Source: Desulfonatronovibrio hydrogenovorans DSM 9292
GTDB lineage: Bacteria; Desulfobacterota; Desulfovibrionia; Desulfovibrionales; Desulfonatronovibrionaceae
Direction: 5' to 3'
Assembly (NCBI RefSeq): GCF_000686525.1
Contig: NZ_JMKT01000009.1
Coordinates: 186,001 to 250,000 of the forward strand
Length of the DNA stretch: 64,000 bases
In this document: piece by piece, positions 45,087-54,116 of the stretch
Position numbering within the stretch: position 1 is the first letter of the stretch
Layout of the letters: each line of letters opens with the position of its first letter
Notes under the pieces: model-generated
What the model saw: only the letters and a program-made list of their open reading frames with translations
Told to the model about the DNA's origin: nothing
Database searches by the model: none
Made by a program: the position numbers and the translations under genes

Positions 45087-46227
45087 AGCATCCATTTTTT
45101 CTGGCCATATCCTGAGTGAATACCTGCTTCAGGAATCAGCCGTCTTGATTCTTGTTTTGGACAGCCAGGGTTTAATAGTTGAAGCAAACAACTATGCCCT
45201 GAATATTGTTGGTCAAGATATCAAGGGCAAGGACTTCAATCAGGTTATTGTCGACTTTTCTGAAAATTTTAATTTTCAGAAAATCATGGCTGAAAACAAT
45301 CAGACCCACCTGCTGAATATTTCCTCTTACACCGGCCTGCCTCAGACGTTTTACTTCAGATTTTTGAAACATGGTGACAAAATTATTGCTGTGGGCGAAC
45401 TCAACCATCTGGAAATCGAGTCCCTGCGAAAAAGCCTGATCGACCTTAATAATGAGTTCAGTAATCTCAACCGTGAGCTGCAAAAGAAAAATGCTGAATT
45501 GTCCAAACTCAACCAATTAAAGAATCATCTTCTGGGTATGGCCGCCCATGACCTGCGAAATCCCATAGGGGCCATTGACAGCCTTAGTGAATTTTTACTG
45601 GAAGAAGCTGGTCCAGAGTTGACCCAGGAACATATCCAGTTTTTACAGGCCATTCAAAGTTCCAGCAGATTCATGCTCAATCTTCTGGACGATCTGCTGG
45701 ACGTAGCCAAAATAGAGGCAGGCAGGCTTGACTTAAATATCCAGTCTGCTGACCTGGCTGCCCTTACAAGGTCCTGGATCGCCCTTAACCAGGTCATGGC
45801 CCAGAAGAAAAAAATCCGTATTGATCTTCATCAGGATGAAAGCCTGCCCTTGGTCCCTTTGGACTCAATGAAGATCGAGCAGGTCATGAACAATCTCTTG
45901 TCCAATGCGGTCAAATTTTCTCCGTCAGGCACAGTAGTTAAAGTAAGTGTGTTTTTAAATTCTGAACAGGTTACAGTGGCTGTTTCTGACCAGGGTCCGG
46001 GAATTCCTAAGGATGACCTTAAAAAAATTTTTCAACCTTTTACCAAGACCAGCGTAGCCTTGCCTGAAGGAGAAAAGAGCACAGGTCTTGGTCTGGCCAT
46101 TGTTCAAAAAATAATCAAGGGGCACAAGGGAAAGATCTGGGTGGAAAGCGAGCCTGGAAAAGGCTCGACATTCTACATTTCTCTACCTTTGACAGACAAG
46201 AATAAAGATGGAGTCCATGAGAAATGA
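45073..46227 (+). CDS. soluble PAS-containing histidine kinase
   Basis: 384 residues without membrane segments. A PAS-like domain (about 20-112) leads to a coiled coil (115-150), HisKA with H159 (MAAHDLRNPIGA), and HATPase with N box MNNLLSNAVKF, DQGPGIP and STGLGLAIVQ. I start at the ATG at 45073, 2 bases after GGAAAG, which gives a 14-base overlap with the B12-binding gene. The open frame extends 16 codons further upstream but would lie deeper inside it. There is no receiver domain and no response regulator gene here. It is also coupled (ATGA) to the next gene. Its input is probably the B12-binding protein. Confidence 0.92.
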   Translation: MSQLKASIFSGHILSEYLLQESAVLILVLDSQGLIVEANNYALNIVGQDIKGKDFNQVIVDFSENFNFQKIMAENNQTHLLNISSYTGLPQTFYFRFLKHGDKIIAVGELNHLEIESLRKSLIDLNNEFSNLNRELQKKNAELSKLNQLKNHLLGMAAHDLRNPIGAIDSLSEFLLEEAGPELTQEHIQFLQAIQSSSRFMLNLLDDLLDVAKIEAGRLDLNIQSADLAALTRSWIALNQVMAQKKKIRIDLHQDESLPLVPLDSMKIEQVMNNLLSNAVKFSPSGTVVKVSVFLNSEQVTVAVSDQGPGIPKDDLKKIFQPFTKTSVALPEGEKSTGLGLAIVQKIIKGHKGKIWVESEPGKGSTFYISLPLTDKNKDGVHEK

Positions 46228-46658
46228 ACAGACAAGAACTTATTGAAAGGGCTGCCCGGATCACCCCCCCTTCCATCAAGTCGGCTTCAGAGTATGGGGA
46301 AAAAAGCCAGATTATGGCAGCTGAGCTGAACATGATCATGTCTGCCAGGCCGGATCTGGATAGCCTCATCGGGAAAAACAACCGGGACATGATGGAGGAC
46401 AATCATAGAAACCATGCCAGGTTTATTTCATCCTTGATTCTTGATTATCGTCCTGACGTGCTGGTTGATACAGTCATCTGGGTATTCAGAGCCTACAGGG
46501 CTCATGGGTTCAAACTGACTTACTGGCCAGCCCAGCTGGATATCTGGGTCAATGTCCTGAAAAAACACCTCTCCCAGGACGCTTATCAGGAAATTTATCC
46601 CATATATGACTTCATGATCGTCAACCAGGCCCTCTTTGCCCGCTTGAGCACCAATTAA
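46224..46658 (+). CDS. small helical protein of unknown function in the B12/kinase operon
   Basis: 144 residues, predicted all-helical, with DYRPDVLVDTVIWVFRAYRA and WPAQLDIWVNVLKK. The pattern (a helical bundle with an L-V-D-x-x-x-W-x-F helix) faintly recalls helical regions found next to B12-binding and kinase domains in other bacteria; this is an impression and not a firm match. The ATG overlaps the kinase stop by 4 bases, so it is made with the kinase. Candidate roles are kinase adaptor, phosphotransfer protein or partner of the B12 protein. No conserved histidine context typical of HPt domains is clear. Confidence 0.8.
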   Translation: MNRQELIERAARITPPSIKSASEYGEKSQIMAAELNMIMSARPDLDSLIGKNNRDMMEDNHRNHARFISSLILDYRPDVLVDTVIWVFRAYRAHGFKLTYWPAQLDIWVNVLKKHLSQDAYQEIYPIYDFMIVNQALFARLSTN

Positions 46659-46731
46659 TACTTTGGATTGAACCAGCTTAAGGATAAGATCAGCTCAAGG
46701 CAGCAGGATGGATAGTTGTCATCTATAATAC

Positions 46732-48501
46732 TCAGGAAGAACCTGTGGCTGAGCGGACCTGATGAATGTCGGTTATTCCGGATAGGACTTTTATTATCCC
46801 GTCCTGCTTGATGGAAAGCATCCCTTCTTTCAGGGCCTGAGCCCTGACCTCTTCTGTAGGCTTTTTATACTTGATCATCCGCTTGATGCCCTCAGTGCTT
46901 AGCATTAATTCGTGGATGCCGATCCTTCCCTTATACCCTCCGATGCATTTTCTGCAGCCCTTTGCCCTGTACAGAACCGAATCGTGAAGAAAAGCCTTTT
47001 CCAGCCGGCCCTGGAATCCCTGACCGTATTCCAGGGCCAGCTCTTCCATTTCATCGGCAGTTGGGAAATATTTTTCTTTACAGGATGGACACAGGGTTTT
47101 GATGAGCCTCTGGCCCAAGACTCCCAGCAGGGAATCAGCAAAATTAAATGGATCCAGATTCATGTCCAGGAGTCTGGTTACGGTTTCCGGAGCAGTGTTG
47201 GTATGCAGGGTGCTGAAAACCACATGACCGGTCAAGGAGGCTTCAACGCCTATGTGGGCTGTTTCTCTGTCCCTCATTTCCCCGATCATTATCACGTCGG
47301 GATCAGCCCTGAGAAAAGAGCGCAGAATCGAAGCGAAAGTCAGCCCGATCTTCGGGTTCACCTGGACTTGGCGCAATCCTTCCTGGCTGATCTCAACCGG
47401 ATCTTCAGCAGTCCAGATCTTGCGCTCAGGGGTGTTGATATAGCTGACTGCTGAATGCAGGGTAGTGGTTTTTCCCGATCCAGTGGGTCCCACCACCAGA
47501 ATCAGTCCGTAGGGACTGTGAATCAGACGCTCAAAGCTGACTTGATTATCTTTACTGAGACCCAGTTCCTCCAGTGACATGGGCTTACCAGAGGCCAGGA
47601 CCCTCATGACCACATCCTCCTGCCCTTCCATGGTAGGAATGGTGGCCACCCTGAACTCCAGAACCCTGTTTGCCTCGGACAGACGGATCTTGACCTTGCC
47701 ATCCTGGGGCAGTCTTCGTTCAGCAATATCCAGGTGGGCCATGATCTTGATTCTGGAAACCAGGGGTCTGGCCAGAGGCAGGCGGAGTTTTCTGAATTCA
47801 TGGCAGGTACCGTCTATCCTGAGTCGAATCAGACAGTATCTGGAACGGACATTGGGTTCGATATGAATGTCTGAAGCGTTTCTTTTCCAGGCTTCAAGCA
47901 ACAGGGCATTGACCAGTCTGACCACTTCACTGTCATGTTCGGAGAGTTCGTTATCTTCAATGAAATCGTCAACCGCCTGATCAGATCCGATATCCATACC
48001 CTCCACCAGAGAAGATATATCCTGCTCGGACTTATATTGCTGGTGAAAGTGATCAATGAACAGTTCAATATCTCTGGCAGTGGCCACCTGGGGTATAATC
48101 CGGCTGGTTCCGAATATAAACCGGATTTCATCCAGCCGTCCCAGGTCAAAGGGGTTGCTGACCAGCACGATTATATTGTTCCCTTCTTTTTTTAAAGGAA
48201 CCCATTGGTATTTTTTCAAAAAATCAGGATCAAGCCTTTTCTGCTCATAAAGCTCGTATGGAGGTTCAAAGGACTGATCAAAAGCCACGAAGGTGGCATC
48301 ATAATAGGTCTCAAGAGACTTGCCCAGTTCCGCTTTATCCACGGCAAATGAGTCAAGAAGGACGTCGTCCATGGATTTCTGGTGCTCTTTTGCAATTTCC
48401 ATGGCCTTGTCTAGGCTGGCAGGGCTCAAACAGCCGGTTTTGACCAGATAAGCATACCTGTTATCAGGTTTGGCATGATCAGTGGTTTTTTTTTCCAGCA
48501 T
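46732..48501 (-). CDS. GspE/PilB-type secretion ATPase
   Basis: 589 residues. The N-terminal part (about 15-150) is a T2SSE-N domain (LPASLDKAMEIAKEH-like region at 27-42). The ATPase core has Walker A GPTGSGKTTTLHS, Asp box TAEDPVE, Walker B DPDVIMIGEMRD and His box TGHVVFSTLHTN. A four-cysteine zinc site (CPSCKEKYF, then GCRKCIGG) is intact. It powers type IV pilus or type II secretion assembly. No other pilus or secretion gene is in this window, so its partners are elsewhere. PilB versus GspE cannot be decided. It begins after an isolated ilv-operon terminator. Confidence 0.92.
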   Translation of the reverse strand: MLEKKTTDHAKPDNRYAYLVKTGCLSPASLDKAMEIAKEHQKSMDDVLLDSFAVDKAELGKSLETYYDATFVAFDQSFEPPYELYEQKRLDPDFLKKYQWVPLKKEGNNIIVLVSNPFDLGRLDEIRFIFGTSRIIPQVATARDIELFIDHFHQQYKSEQDISSLVEGMDIGSDQAVDDFIEDNELSEHDSEVVRLVNALLLEAWKRNASDIHIEPNVRSRYCLIRLRIDGTCHEFRKLRLPLARPLVSRIKIMAHLDIAERRLPQDGKVKIRLSEANRVLEFRVATIPTMEGQEDVVMRVLASGKPMSLEELGLSKDNQVSFERLIHSPYGLILVVGPTGSGKTTTLHSAVSYINTPERKIWTAEDPVEISQEGLRQVQVNPKIGLTFASILRSFLRADPDVIMIGEMRDRETAHIGVEASLTGHVVFSTLHTNTAPETVTRLLDMNLDPFNFADSLLGVLGQRLIKTLCPSCKEKYFPTADEMEELALEYGQGFQGRLEKAFLHDSVLYRAKGCRKCIGGYKGRIGIHELMLSTEGIKRMIKYKKPTEEVRAQALKEGMLSIKQDGIIKVLSGITDIHQVRSATGSS

Positions 48502-48523
48502 TAAACTGAAAACCTTTCAAAAA

Positions 48524-48547
48524 AGGCCCTGCTTTCACAGGGCCTGG
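48524..48547 (-). terminator. intrinsic terminator of the ilvC transcript
   Basis: AGGCCCTG and CAGGGCCT form a tight hairpin with a 6-base loop. On the minus strand the stem is followed by TTTTTTGAAAGG. It sits 15 bases beyond the ilvC stop codon and before the GspE-type gene that continues on the same strand. Confidence 0.88.
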
Positions 48548-48561
48548 AGATGGATGAACAA

Positions 48562-49551
48562 TTATTTCTTGAGCCAGGGCATCATTTTTCTAAGTTTTGT
48601 TCCGACTTCTTCAATCTGATGCTGGTGGGCCTTGCGTCGCATGGCCTTGAAGCCAGGGGTTCCAGCCTGGTTTTCCAGGATCCATTCCCTGGCAAAAGTT
48701 CCGTCCTGGATCTCTTCAAGGACTTTTTTCATTTCCTTCTTGGCCTCAGGTGAAACAATCCGCTTGCCTCTGGAATAATCTCCATATTCCGCTGTATCAC
48801 TGATTGAATGGTGCATTTTGCTGAATCCACCTTCATACAGCAGGTCAACTATCAGCTTGAGCTCGTGCATGCATTCAAAGTAGGCTACTTCAGGCTGATA
48901 CCCTGCTTCCACCAGGGTTTCAAAGCCGCATCTGATAAGTTCGCTCACTCCTCCGCACAGGACAACCTGTTCGCCGAACAAATCGGTTTCCGTCTCTTCC
49001 TCAAAGGTAGTCTGGATTACACCTGACCTGGTTGAGCCGATCCCCTTGGCATAGGCCAGGGCATACTCCATGGCTTTCCCGGAATAATCCTGGTGAACAG
49101 CAGCAAGAGCCGGCACTGCGCCACCCTTGACGTATTCCCTGCGAACCAGGTGTCCGGGGCCTTTGGGCGCGACCATGACTACATCCACATCCCTGGGCGG
49201 CTGAATCTGATTAAAATGGATATTGAAACCATGGCTGAAAACCAGGACCTTGCCAGCAGTCAGGTTGGGCAGGACTTCTTTTGCAAAAACCACGGGCTGA
49301 TACTGATCCTGAACCAGGATCTGAATCAGGTCAGCCTTCATGGCTGCATCAGCAGCTGAAACCGGCTCAAAGCCGTCTTCCCTGGCTTGCTTCCAGTTTT
49401 CTCCTCCAGGACGCTGCCCAACAACAACGTCCAGTCCGGAATCTCTCAGATTCTGGGCGTGGGCGTGTCCCTGACTGCCATAGCCGATTATGGCAATGGT
49501 CTTGTCTTTAAGTATGGATAAGTCAGCGTCGTTTTCATAATAAACTTTCAT
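48562..49551 (-). CDS. ilvC: ketol-acid reductoisomerase (class I)
   Basis: 329 residues, short-form KARI, which converts acetolactate and acetohydroxybutyrate in valine, isoleucine and leucine synthesis. The nucleotide motif [17 protein letters not shown] (25-41) and VVGQRPGG mark NADPH binding. Catalytic regions include [28 protein letters not shown] and [11 protein letters not shown]. The ATG at 49551 is chosen over the adjacent upstream TTG because GGAG lies 6 bases before it. It follows ilvN after a 207-base gap, so it may have its own promoter. Confidence 0.97.
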   Translation of the reverse strand: MKVYYENDADLSILKDKTIAIIGYGSQGHAHAQNLRDSGLDVVVGQRPGGENWKQAREDGFEPVSAADAAMKADLIQILVQDQYQPVVFAKEVLPNLTAGKVLVFSHGFNIHFNQIQPPRDVDVVMVAPKGPGHLVRREYVKGGAVPALAAVHQDYSGKAMEYALAYAKGIGSTRSGVIQTTFEEETETDLFGEQVVLCGGVSELIRCGFETLVEAGYQPEVAYFECMHELKLIVDLLYEGGFSKMHHSISDTAEYGDYSRGKRIVSPEAKKEMKKVLEEIQDGTFAREWILENQAGTPGFKAMRRKAHQHQIEEVGTKLRKMMPWLKK

Positions 49552-49758
49552 CAATAACTCCTTAACTTATTTGTATAACATTGAAAAATGCACTTGACCG
49601 GCAAGTCGGCAAAAAGATGAGGCAGCTTGGCCAGCCCAAAATTAATTATCAACAGAGCACTAGTCAGGATGCTGGGAGGTGAAACCAATATTGCTCTGGG
49701 TGCATCACTGGCCTTTCATCCAGATAAGCCCGGCTTATGAAGGTTTATTGTTTTTTTA

Positions 49759-50238
49759 CTATTGCATGCTCCTGCGCAGGGCTACAGTTCCGGTTCTGGC
49801 AAATTCTTTGATCCCGAACCGCTGGAGCAGATTGACAATGGCCTTGATCTTACCCTGATCACCTGTGACTTCCAGAGTGATTTCGTCCACACTGACATCC
49901 ACAACCTTGCACCTGAAGATATCGGCTACTCTGAGTATTTCCGCTCTTTTGGAGTCTTCTGCATTGACCTTGATCAAGACCATTTCCCTTTCTACGGACT
50001 TTAGATCGGTCAGATCCACGACTTTGATTACAGAAACAACTTTACGCAGTTGTTTAACAATCTGTTCGATTATCTGTTCGTCTCCAAAAGTGGTAATGGT
50101 CATCAGGGAGATACCCTTTTCAAGGGTGGGGCCAACATTGAGAGTGTCGATGTTGAAGCCTCTCCCGCTGAAAAGGCCGGCAACTCTGGACAGGACTCCG
50201 GGCTCATTTTCCACAAGAACTGATAGGACATGTCTCAT
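49759..50238 (-). CDS. ilvN: acetolactate synthase small (regulatory) subunit
   Basis: 159 residues, normal for IlvH/IlvN. The N-terminal ACT domain begins MRHVLSVLVENEPGVLSRVA, the part that binds valine for feedback inhibition, then ISLMTITTFGDEQIIEQI. The C-terminal domain includes RAEILRVADIFRCKVVDVS and ITLEVTGDQGK. AGGAGG precedes the ATG. It lies 10 bases after ilvB on the same strand. Confidence 0.96.
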   Translation of the reverse strand: MRHVLSVLVENEPGVLSRVAGLFSGRGFNIDTLNVGPTLEKGISLMTITTFGDEQIIEQIVKQLRKVVSVIKVVDLTDLKSVEREMVLIKVNAEDSKRAEILRVADIFRCKVVDVSVDEITLEVTGDQGKIKAIVNLLQRFGIKEFARTGTVALRRSMQ

Positions 50239-50248
50239 AGTCAGCCTC

Positions 50249-51937
50249 CTAAACCAAAAGCATTTCAGTCAGTGAGGCCCCAGCCGGAACCATGGGATAT
50301 ACATTTTCCTCTGGTTCCACCCGGACGTCAACAATGCAGGGAAGGGGCGAAGCAAAGGCTTTAGTCAAAACAGGCTCCACATCCTCATTTTTCTCAATCA
50401 GGTATCCTTCAGCTCCAAATGCCTGGGCCAGCTTGACAAAGTCTGGGTTCAGATGGAGGCAGGTGGAGCAGTAATTCCTGTTGTAGAAGAGCTCTTGCCA
50501 TTGTCTGACCATGCCTAGGTATCCATTGTTGAGGATGACTATCTTGACCGGGAGCTTGTAACTCATGGCAGTGGCCATTTCCTGGATATTCATCTGAATA
50601 GAACCGTCCCCTGCAATATCAATAACCAGTTTGTCAGGATGGGCCACCTGGGCGCCGATGGCAGCAGGAAAGCCGTATCCCATTGTGCCAAGTCCTCCGG
50701 AAGTCAAAAGCGTTCTTGGAGCATGATACCGATAGAACTGGGCCGCCCACATCTGGTTCTGACCCACTTCAGTGGAAATGATGGCTTCCCCTTTAGTGAT
50801 TTGGTAGATTTTTTCCATAACGAACTGAGGCTTTACAACCCCTTCTTTAGATTCATACTTCAGGGGATGTTCGTCAGCCCATTTCTGGACTTTTTTTAAC
50901 CAGCTGTCGTGTTTTTGCTGCCAGTCCAGGTCCTCAAGGCTGTCCAGTTCCTGTTCCATGGCTTCAAGAGCATTCAGGCAGTCGGATACTATGGGGATAT
51001 GCACAGATACGTTCTTGCGGATGGATGTCGGGTCTATGTCAATATGAATGATCTTGGCTCTAGGTGCAAAAGTGTTCACTTTTCCGGTGACCCGGTCATC
51101 AAATCTGGCCCCGACAGAGATCAGAACATCGGAGTTGTTCACAGCCATGTTGGCAGGAAAAGTCCCATGCATTCCAAGCATTCCAAGCCACAAAGGATCA
51201 TTGCCAGGAAATGCCCCCAGGCCCATCAGGGTGGCTGTGACAGGAATCGCATGCTTTCTGGCAAGTCTGGTCAGGACCTGGCCTGCATGGGAGGATATTA
51301 CCCCGCCTCCGGCATAGATCAGCGGCTTTTCAGCCTTGGCAATGAGCCTTACAGCCTTTTTGACCTGTTTTCTGTTGGGCAGATAATTAGGGTTGTAACT
51401 TCTGATGCTGATGGTTTCCGGATATTCATAACCAGTCTTGGCCTGCATAATGTCTTTGGGCAGGTCCACCAGCACTGGGCCGGGTCTTCCTGTAGAAGCA
51501 ATGTAAAAAGCTTCCTTGATAGTTCCGGCCAGCTTTTCAATATCCTTGACCAGGTAGTTATGCTTGGTACAAGGCCTGGTGATGCCCACAATATCAACTT
51601 CCTGAAAGGCATCATTGCCGATGAGCGGAGTCGGCACCTGCCCGGTGAAAATAACCATAGGTATGGAATCCATGTAGGCAGTGGCGATGCCGGTCACAGT
51701 ATTTGTGGCTCCGGGACCAGAAGTGACCAGACAGACCCCTACCTTGCCGGTTGACCTGGCATATCCGTCCGCAGCGTGCACAGCCCCCTGCTCATGGCGC
51801 ACAAGATAATGCTGGATCGGATAGTTTGGAATTTGGTCATAAATATCAATGACCGCTCCACCAGGAAAACCGAATATATGTTTCACACCTTCCCGCTTAA
51901 GGCTTTCAAGCAGGATCTGAGCCCCGGTGAGCTCCAT
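50249..51937 (-). CDS. ilvB: acetolactate synthase large subunit
   Basis: 562 residues, a TPP-dependent enzyme. The activating glutamate is in [17 protein letters not shown], the central FAD-binding domain contains GVNSD-type segments near [20 protein letters not shown], and the TPP/Mg motif is [15 protein letters not shown]. It joins pyruvate to pyruvate or 2-oxobutyrate as the first common step of branched-chain amino acid synthesis. An excellent GGAGG site precedes the ATG. It directly follows the DUF465 gene by one base, a curious coupling. Confidence 0.97.
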   Translation of the reverse strand: MELTGAQILLESLKREGVKHIFGFPGGAVIDIYDQIPNYPIQHYLVRHEQGAVHAADGYARSTGKVGVCLVTSGPGATNTVTGIATAYMDSIPMVIFTGQVPTPLIGNDAFQEVDIVGITRPCTKHNYLVKDIEKLAGTIKEAFYIASTGRPGPVLVDLPKDIMQAKTGYEYPETISIRSYNPNYLPNRKQVKKAVRLIAKAEKPLIYAGGGVISSHAGQVLTRLARKHAIPVTATLMGLGAFPGNDPLWLGMLGMHGTFPANMAVNNSDVLISVGARFDDRVTGKVNTFAPRAKIIHIDIDPTSIRKNVSVHIPIVSDCLNALEAMEQELDSLEDLDWQQKHDSWLKKVQKWADEHPLKYESKEGVVKPQFVMEKIYQITKGEAIISTEVGQNQMWAAQFYRYHAPRTLLTSGGLGTMGYGFPAAIGAQVAHPDKLVIDIAGDGSIQMNIQEMATAMSYKLPVKIVILNNGYLGMVRQWQELFYNRNYCSTCLHLNPDFVKLAQAFGAEGYLIEKNEDVEPVLTKAFASPLPCIVDVRVEPEENVYPMVPAGASLTEMLLV

Positions 51938-51938
51938 T

Positions 51939-52169
51939 TTATTCCTCCGCTGTTTTATATTTATCGAGAATCGTATGCATTTTTGTTTTGCCGGCCAGTT
52001 TCTTTTTCTTCAGTTCCTTTACTTCCTGTTCTTCAACCGGGGTTAAAAAAGGTTTGGTTTCATACTTTTCCAAAATTTTTTCATATGAAATATGATCATC
52101 CCACAGTTGTTTGAGTTCCTCATCCTTTTCCCCATATTTGGCAATCAATTCCAGCTCGAATTGCTCCAT
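51939..52169 (-). CDS. small DUF465 (YdcH-like) protein
   Basis: 76 residues, highly charged and helical, with the family middle part [21 protein letters not shown]. YdcH-type proteins are small coiled-coil proteins without assigned role. AAGGAGG precedes the ATG. The stop lies 1 base before the ilvB start region, and the gene is preceded by a YggU-type gene, so it is a small link between the YggT-DivIVA-YggU group and the ilv genes. It may be cotranscribed with ilvB. Confidence 0.88.
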   Translation of the reverse strand: MEQFELELIAKYGEKDEELKQLWDDHISYEKILEKYETKPFLTPVEEQEVKELKKKKLAGKTKMHTILDKYKTAEE

Positions 52170-52189
52170 TACGCCCTCCTTAAATGAAC

Positions 52190-52486
52190 TTATTGTATTT
52201 TTTTAAAAAAAAGTTCCATTGTCTGTCTGTCCACATTCGAAACAACCACACTTTTACATCGGGATGACAACCCTTTTTCCACCACGACCTGATTCCTTCT
52301 CAGGCCAATGACCCCAGCCAGGAATGCACACAGATAATGATTGGCCTTGCCGTCCACTGGTGGCGCCTTTATCCTGATTTTCATCCTTTGATCATGAATG
52401 CCGGCGATTTCATCCTTCCTGGCCCTGGGCTGAACCAGGACATTGATTCTCCATGTATTGTTGCTGATTTTTTCAAAGTAATTCAT
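52190..52486 (-). CDS. DUF167 (YggU) family protein
   Basis: 98 residues, the normal size for this fold. Segments INVLVQPRARKDEIAGIHDQ, IRIKAPPVDGKANHYL and FLAGVIGLRRNQVVVEKGL match the family. I start at the ATG at 52486; the frame extends 32 codons further, but that would overlap the DivIVA gene. There is no strong ribosome site (TGGAA is too near). Its function is unknown, though the family often neighbours YggT. Confidence 0.9.
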   Translation of the reverse strand: MNYFEKISNNTWRINVLVQPRARKDEIAGIHDQRMKIRIKAPPVDGKANHYLCAFLAGVIGLRRNQVVVEKGLSSRCKSVVVSNVDRQTMELFFKKIQ

Positions 52487-52520
52487 TTCCAGTATCGACT
52501 GATCAACTCCAGATTGAAGG

Positions 52521-53021
52521 TCAGGCTTTCTGCAGAAATTTGAGCTTGGATTCAGCTTCCTCCAGGTGCAGATTGTCCTCATCTTGAGAATCCAGGAGCT
52601 TAAGATGAGACTCGATTATGGACCTGAGCTTGATTTCAAAATGAGCCCGCTGCTTTTTCAGCTCAGAGATGTCTTCGTGAATCTGGGCCAGCCGTTTATG
52701 GGCATGTCTTAAAATGTCTTCAGCCTTGGACTGAGATTCCTGGATGATCAGTTTGGCCTGCTTTTGAGCATTGGACTTGATATCATCTGTCATTTTCTGG
52801 GTGGTCACCAGAGTATTCTGGAGTATTTCCTCCCTTCCTCTGTACTCCTGAATCTTTTCTTCCAGGCCTTTGAGACTGCGTTCCAAGTCCATCTTCTGTT
52901 CCGCCAGGGTCCCCACATAGTCGGCCAGCTCCTGCAGAAACATTTCAACATCCTGTTTTTTATAGCCAAACAAAGAAGAAGAGAATTTTTTGTTAAGTAT
53001 GTCAATTTTGGATATGTCCAT
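52521..53021 (-). CDS. DivIVA-domain protein
   Basis: 166 residues. The N-terminal DivIVA module reads DILNKKFSSSLFGYKKQDVE then MFLQELADYV, with the F-G-Y-x3-D-V-E core. The rest is one long coiled coil (about 40-160). In Gram-positives these proteins bind curved membranes at the poles and septum; in deltaproteobacteria their role is less defined. GAGGA precedes the ATG. It lies between a YggT gene and a YggU gene, which are themselves linked to cell division and membrane processes in some bacteria. Confidence 0.9.
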   Translation of the reverse strand: MDISKIDILNKKFSSSLFGYKKQDVEMFLQELADYVGTLAEQKMDLERSLKGLEEKIQEYRGREEILQNTLVTTQKMTDDIKSNAQKQAKLIIQESQSKAEDILRHAHKRLAQIHEDISELKKQRAHFEIKLRSIIESHLKLLDSQDEDNLHLEEAESKLKFLQKA

Positions 53022-53054
53022 AATTTTGCGTCCTCATGCCGGGGATTGATCCGC

Positions 53055-53357
53055 CTATCCAACCCCAGCAGCCATTTGATAAAGGGTTTGTATAATGAAC
53101 ATGCGGATAAACTGGATGCCGATCAGGACAACCACCGGAGAGAGATCAATGCCGCCGAGGTTGGTAAAGGGAATCCAGGTGCGGACACGGTAAAAAACTG
53201 GTTCAGTCAGATTTCGGAGTATCCGGACAATAGGGTTGTAGGGATCAGGATTGACCCAGGACAACAGAGCTGAAATGATTACTATCCAGAAGTAAAGGGA
53301 AAGCAGGGTATCAGCTACGCTGATTATGGCAGTTAAAAAGTTGCTGAAAACGAACAT
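53055..53357 (-). CDS. YggT-family membrane protein
   Basis: 100 residues with two membrane helices separated by a conserved loop: ALLSWVNPDPYNPIVRILRN, TEPVFYRVRTWIP and LGGIDLSPVVVLIGIQF. The ATG at 53357 follows GGAGG; the frame opens 9 codons upstream but without such a site. The family is also known as YlmG and is linked to division-site or thylakoid membrane biology; its molecular activity is unclear. It is the first gene of the YggT-DivIVA-YggU-DUF465 run. Confidence 0.93.
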   Translation of the reverse strand: MFVFSNFLTAIISVADTLLSLYFWIVIISALLSWVNPDPYNPIVRILRNLTEPVFYRVRTWIPFTNLGGIDLSPVVVLIGIQFIRMFIIQTLYQMAAGVG

Positions 53358-53420
53358 CCTTCCTCCATATGAACAGGACAACATCCTGCAGGGCTTATCT
53401 TTTACAAACAGTTTACTAAA

Positions 53421-54083
53421 TTAATCCAGATTGCGCATCAAAAAATCGCGTAGAATCCAAAAATCAGGAACAAGCATTTTTGCCTGCAAACCGTCGTTTT
53501 TGTATCCCCAGAACTGAACATCAGCTCCCTGGGCTGTTTCTTGGTCAACGATGGAGTCACCGATGAACACCATCTCTCTTGCAGAAACAGACCAGATATC
53601 CATTATCTTAAAAAGACTTTCCGGATGAGGCTTGGGCCTGCTTACATCAGATGCGGTTACAACCGGCCAGAAGTACTTATCAAGCCCAAAGGTTGCCAGA
53701 AGCAGATCCATGGTTGTTGTTCTGTTGGTATTGATTGCGGTTTTGATCTTTCTCAGACTCAAAAGTTCAAGCAGCTCAACCAGACCTTCTTCCATGCGCA
53801 TATGGGGCAGTAAACTCGAATAATCCAGTTTGTCCTTGATCTTTGAAAGCTCTGATTCATAGCCCAGGGGCAGAATATGGTTGAATGATTCCTGCACCGA
53901 ATGCATATGAACAAAATCTTCCTGTTCCTTGGACATGGGGGAAAGATCAAAACAGCTTCGGACCTGATTGTAAAAATGGATGTTTACATCTTTGGAATCA
54001 AAAAGGACCCCGTCACAATCGAATACTATACCCTTAATCTCTTTCAGGCCGGGGTCTTTTAAAAAAGGATTGCACAGCTGCAA
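53421..54083 (-). CDS. HAD-superfamily phosphatase (phosphoglycolate phosphatase-like)
   Basis: 220 residues. Motif I DCDGVLFDSKD, motif II NTNRTT, motif III lysine in SRPKPHPE and motif IV IGDSIVDQETA are present, with a helical cap between I and II typical of subclass IA. It starts at a TTG (54083) 4 bases after GGGAGG, as no in-frame ATG precedes motif I. It may dephosphorylate a small sugar or glycolate phosphate. Substrate unknown. It follows the acyl-CoA ligase gene on the same strand by about 33 bases. Confidence 0.9.
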   Translation of the reverse strand: MQLCNPFLKDPGLKEIKGIVFDCDGVLFDSKDVNIHFYNQVRSCFDLSPMSKEQEDFVHMHSVQESFNHILPLGYESELSKIKDKLDYSSLLPHMRMEEGLVELLELLSLRKIKTAINTNRTTTMDLLLATFGLDKYFWPVVTASDVSRPKPHPESLFKIMDIWSVSAREMVFIGDSIVDQETAQGADVQFWGYKNDGLQAKMLVPDFWILRDFLMRNLD

Positions 54084-54116
54084 AATACCTCCCGTATTAC
54101 TGGGTAATGGGAAAAA

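Noticed and set aside
50909-51754. 281-codon plus-strand open frame opposite ilvB
   Set aside because: ilvB carries all acetolactate synthase motifs on the minus strand; the other frame is antisense noise.
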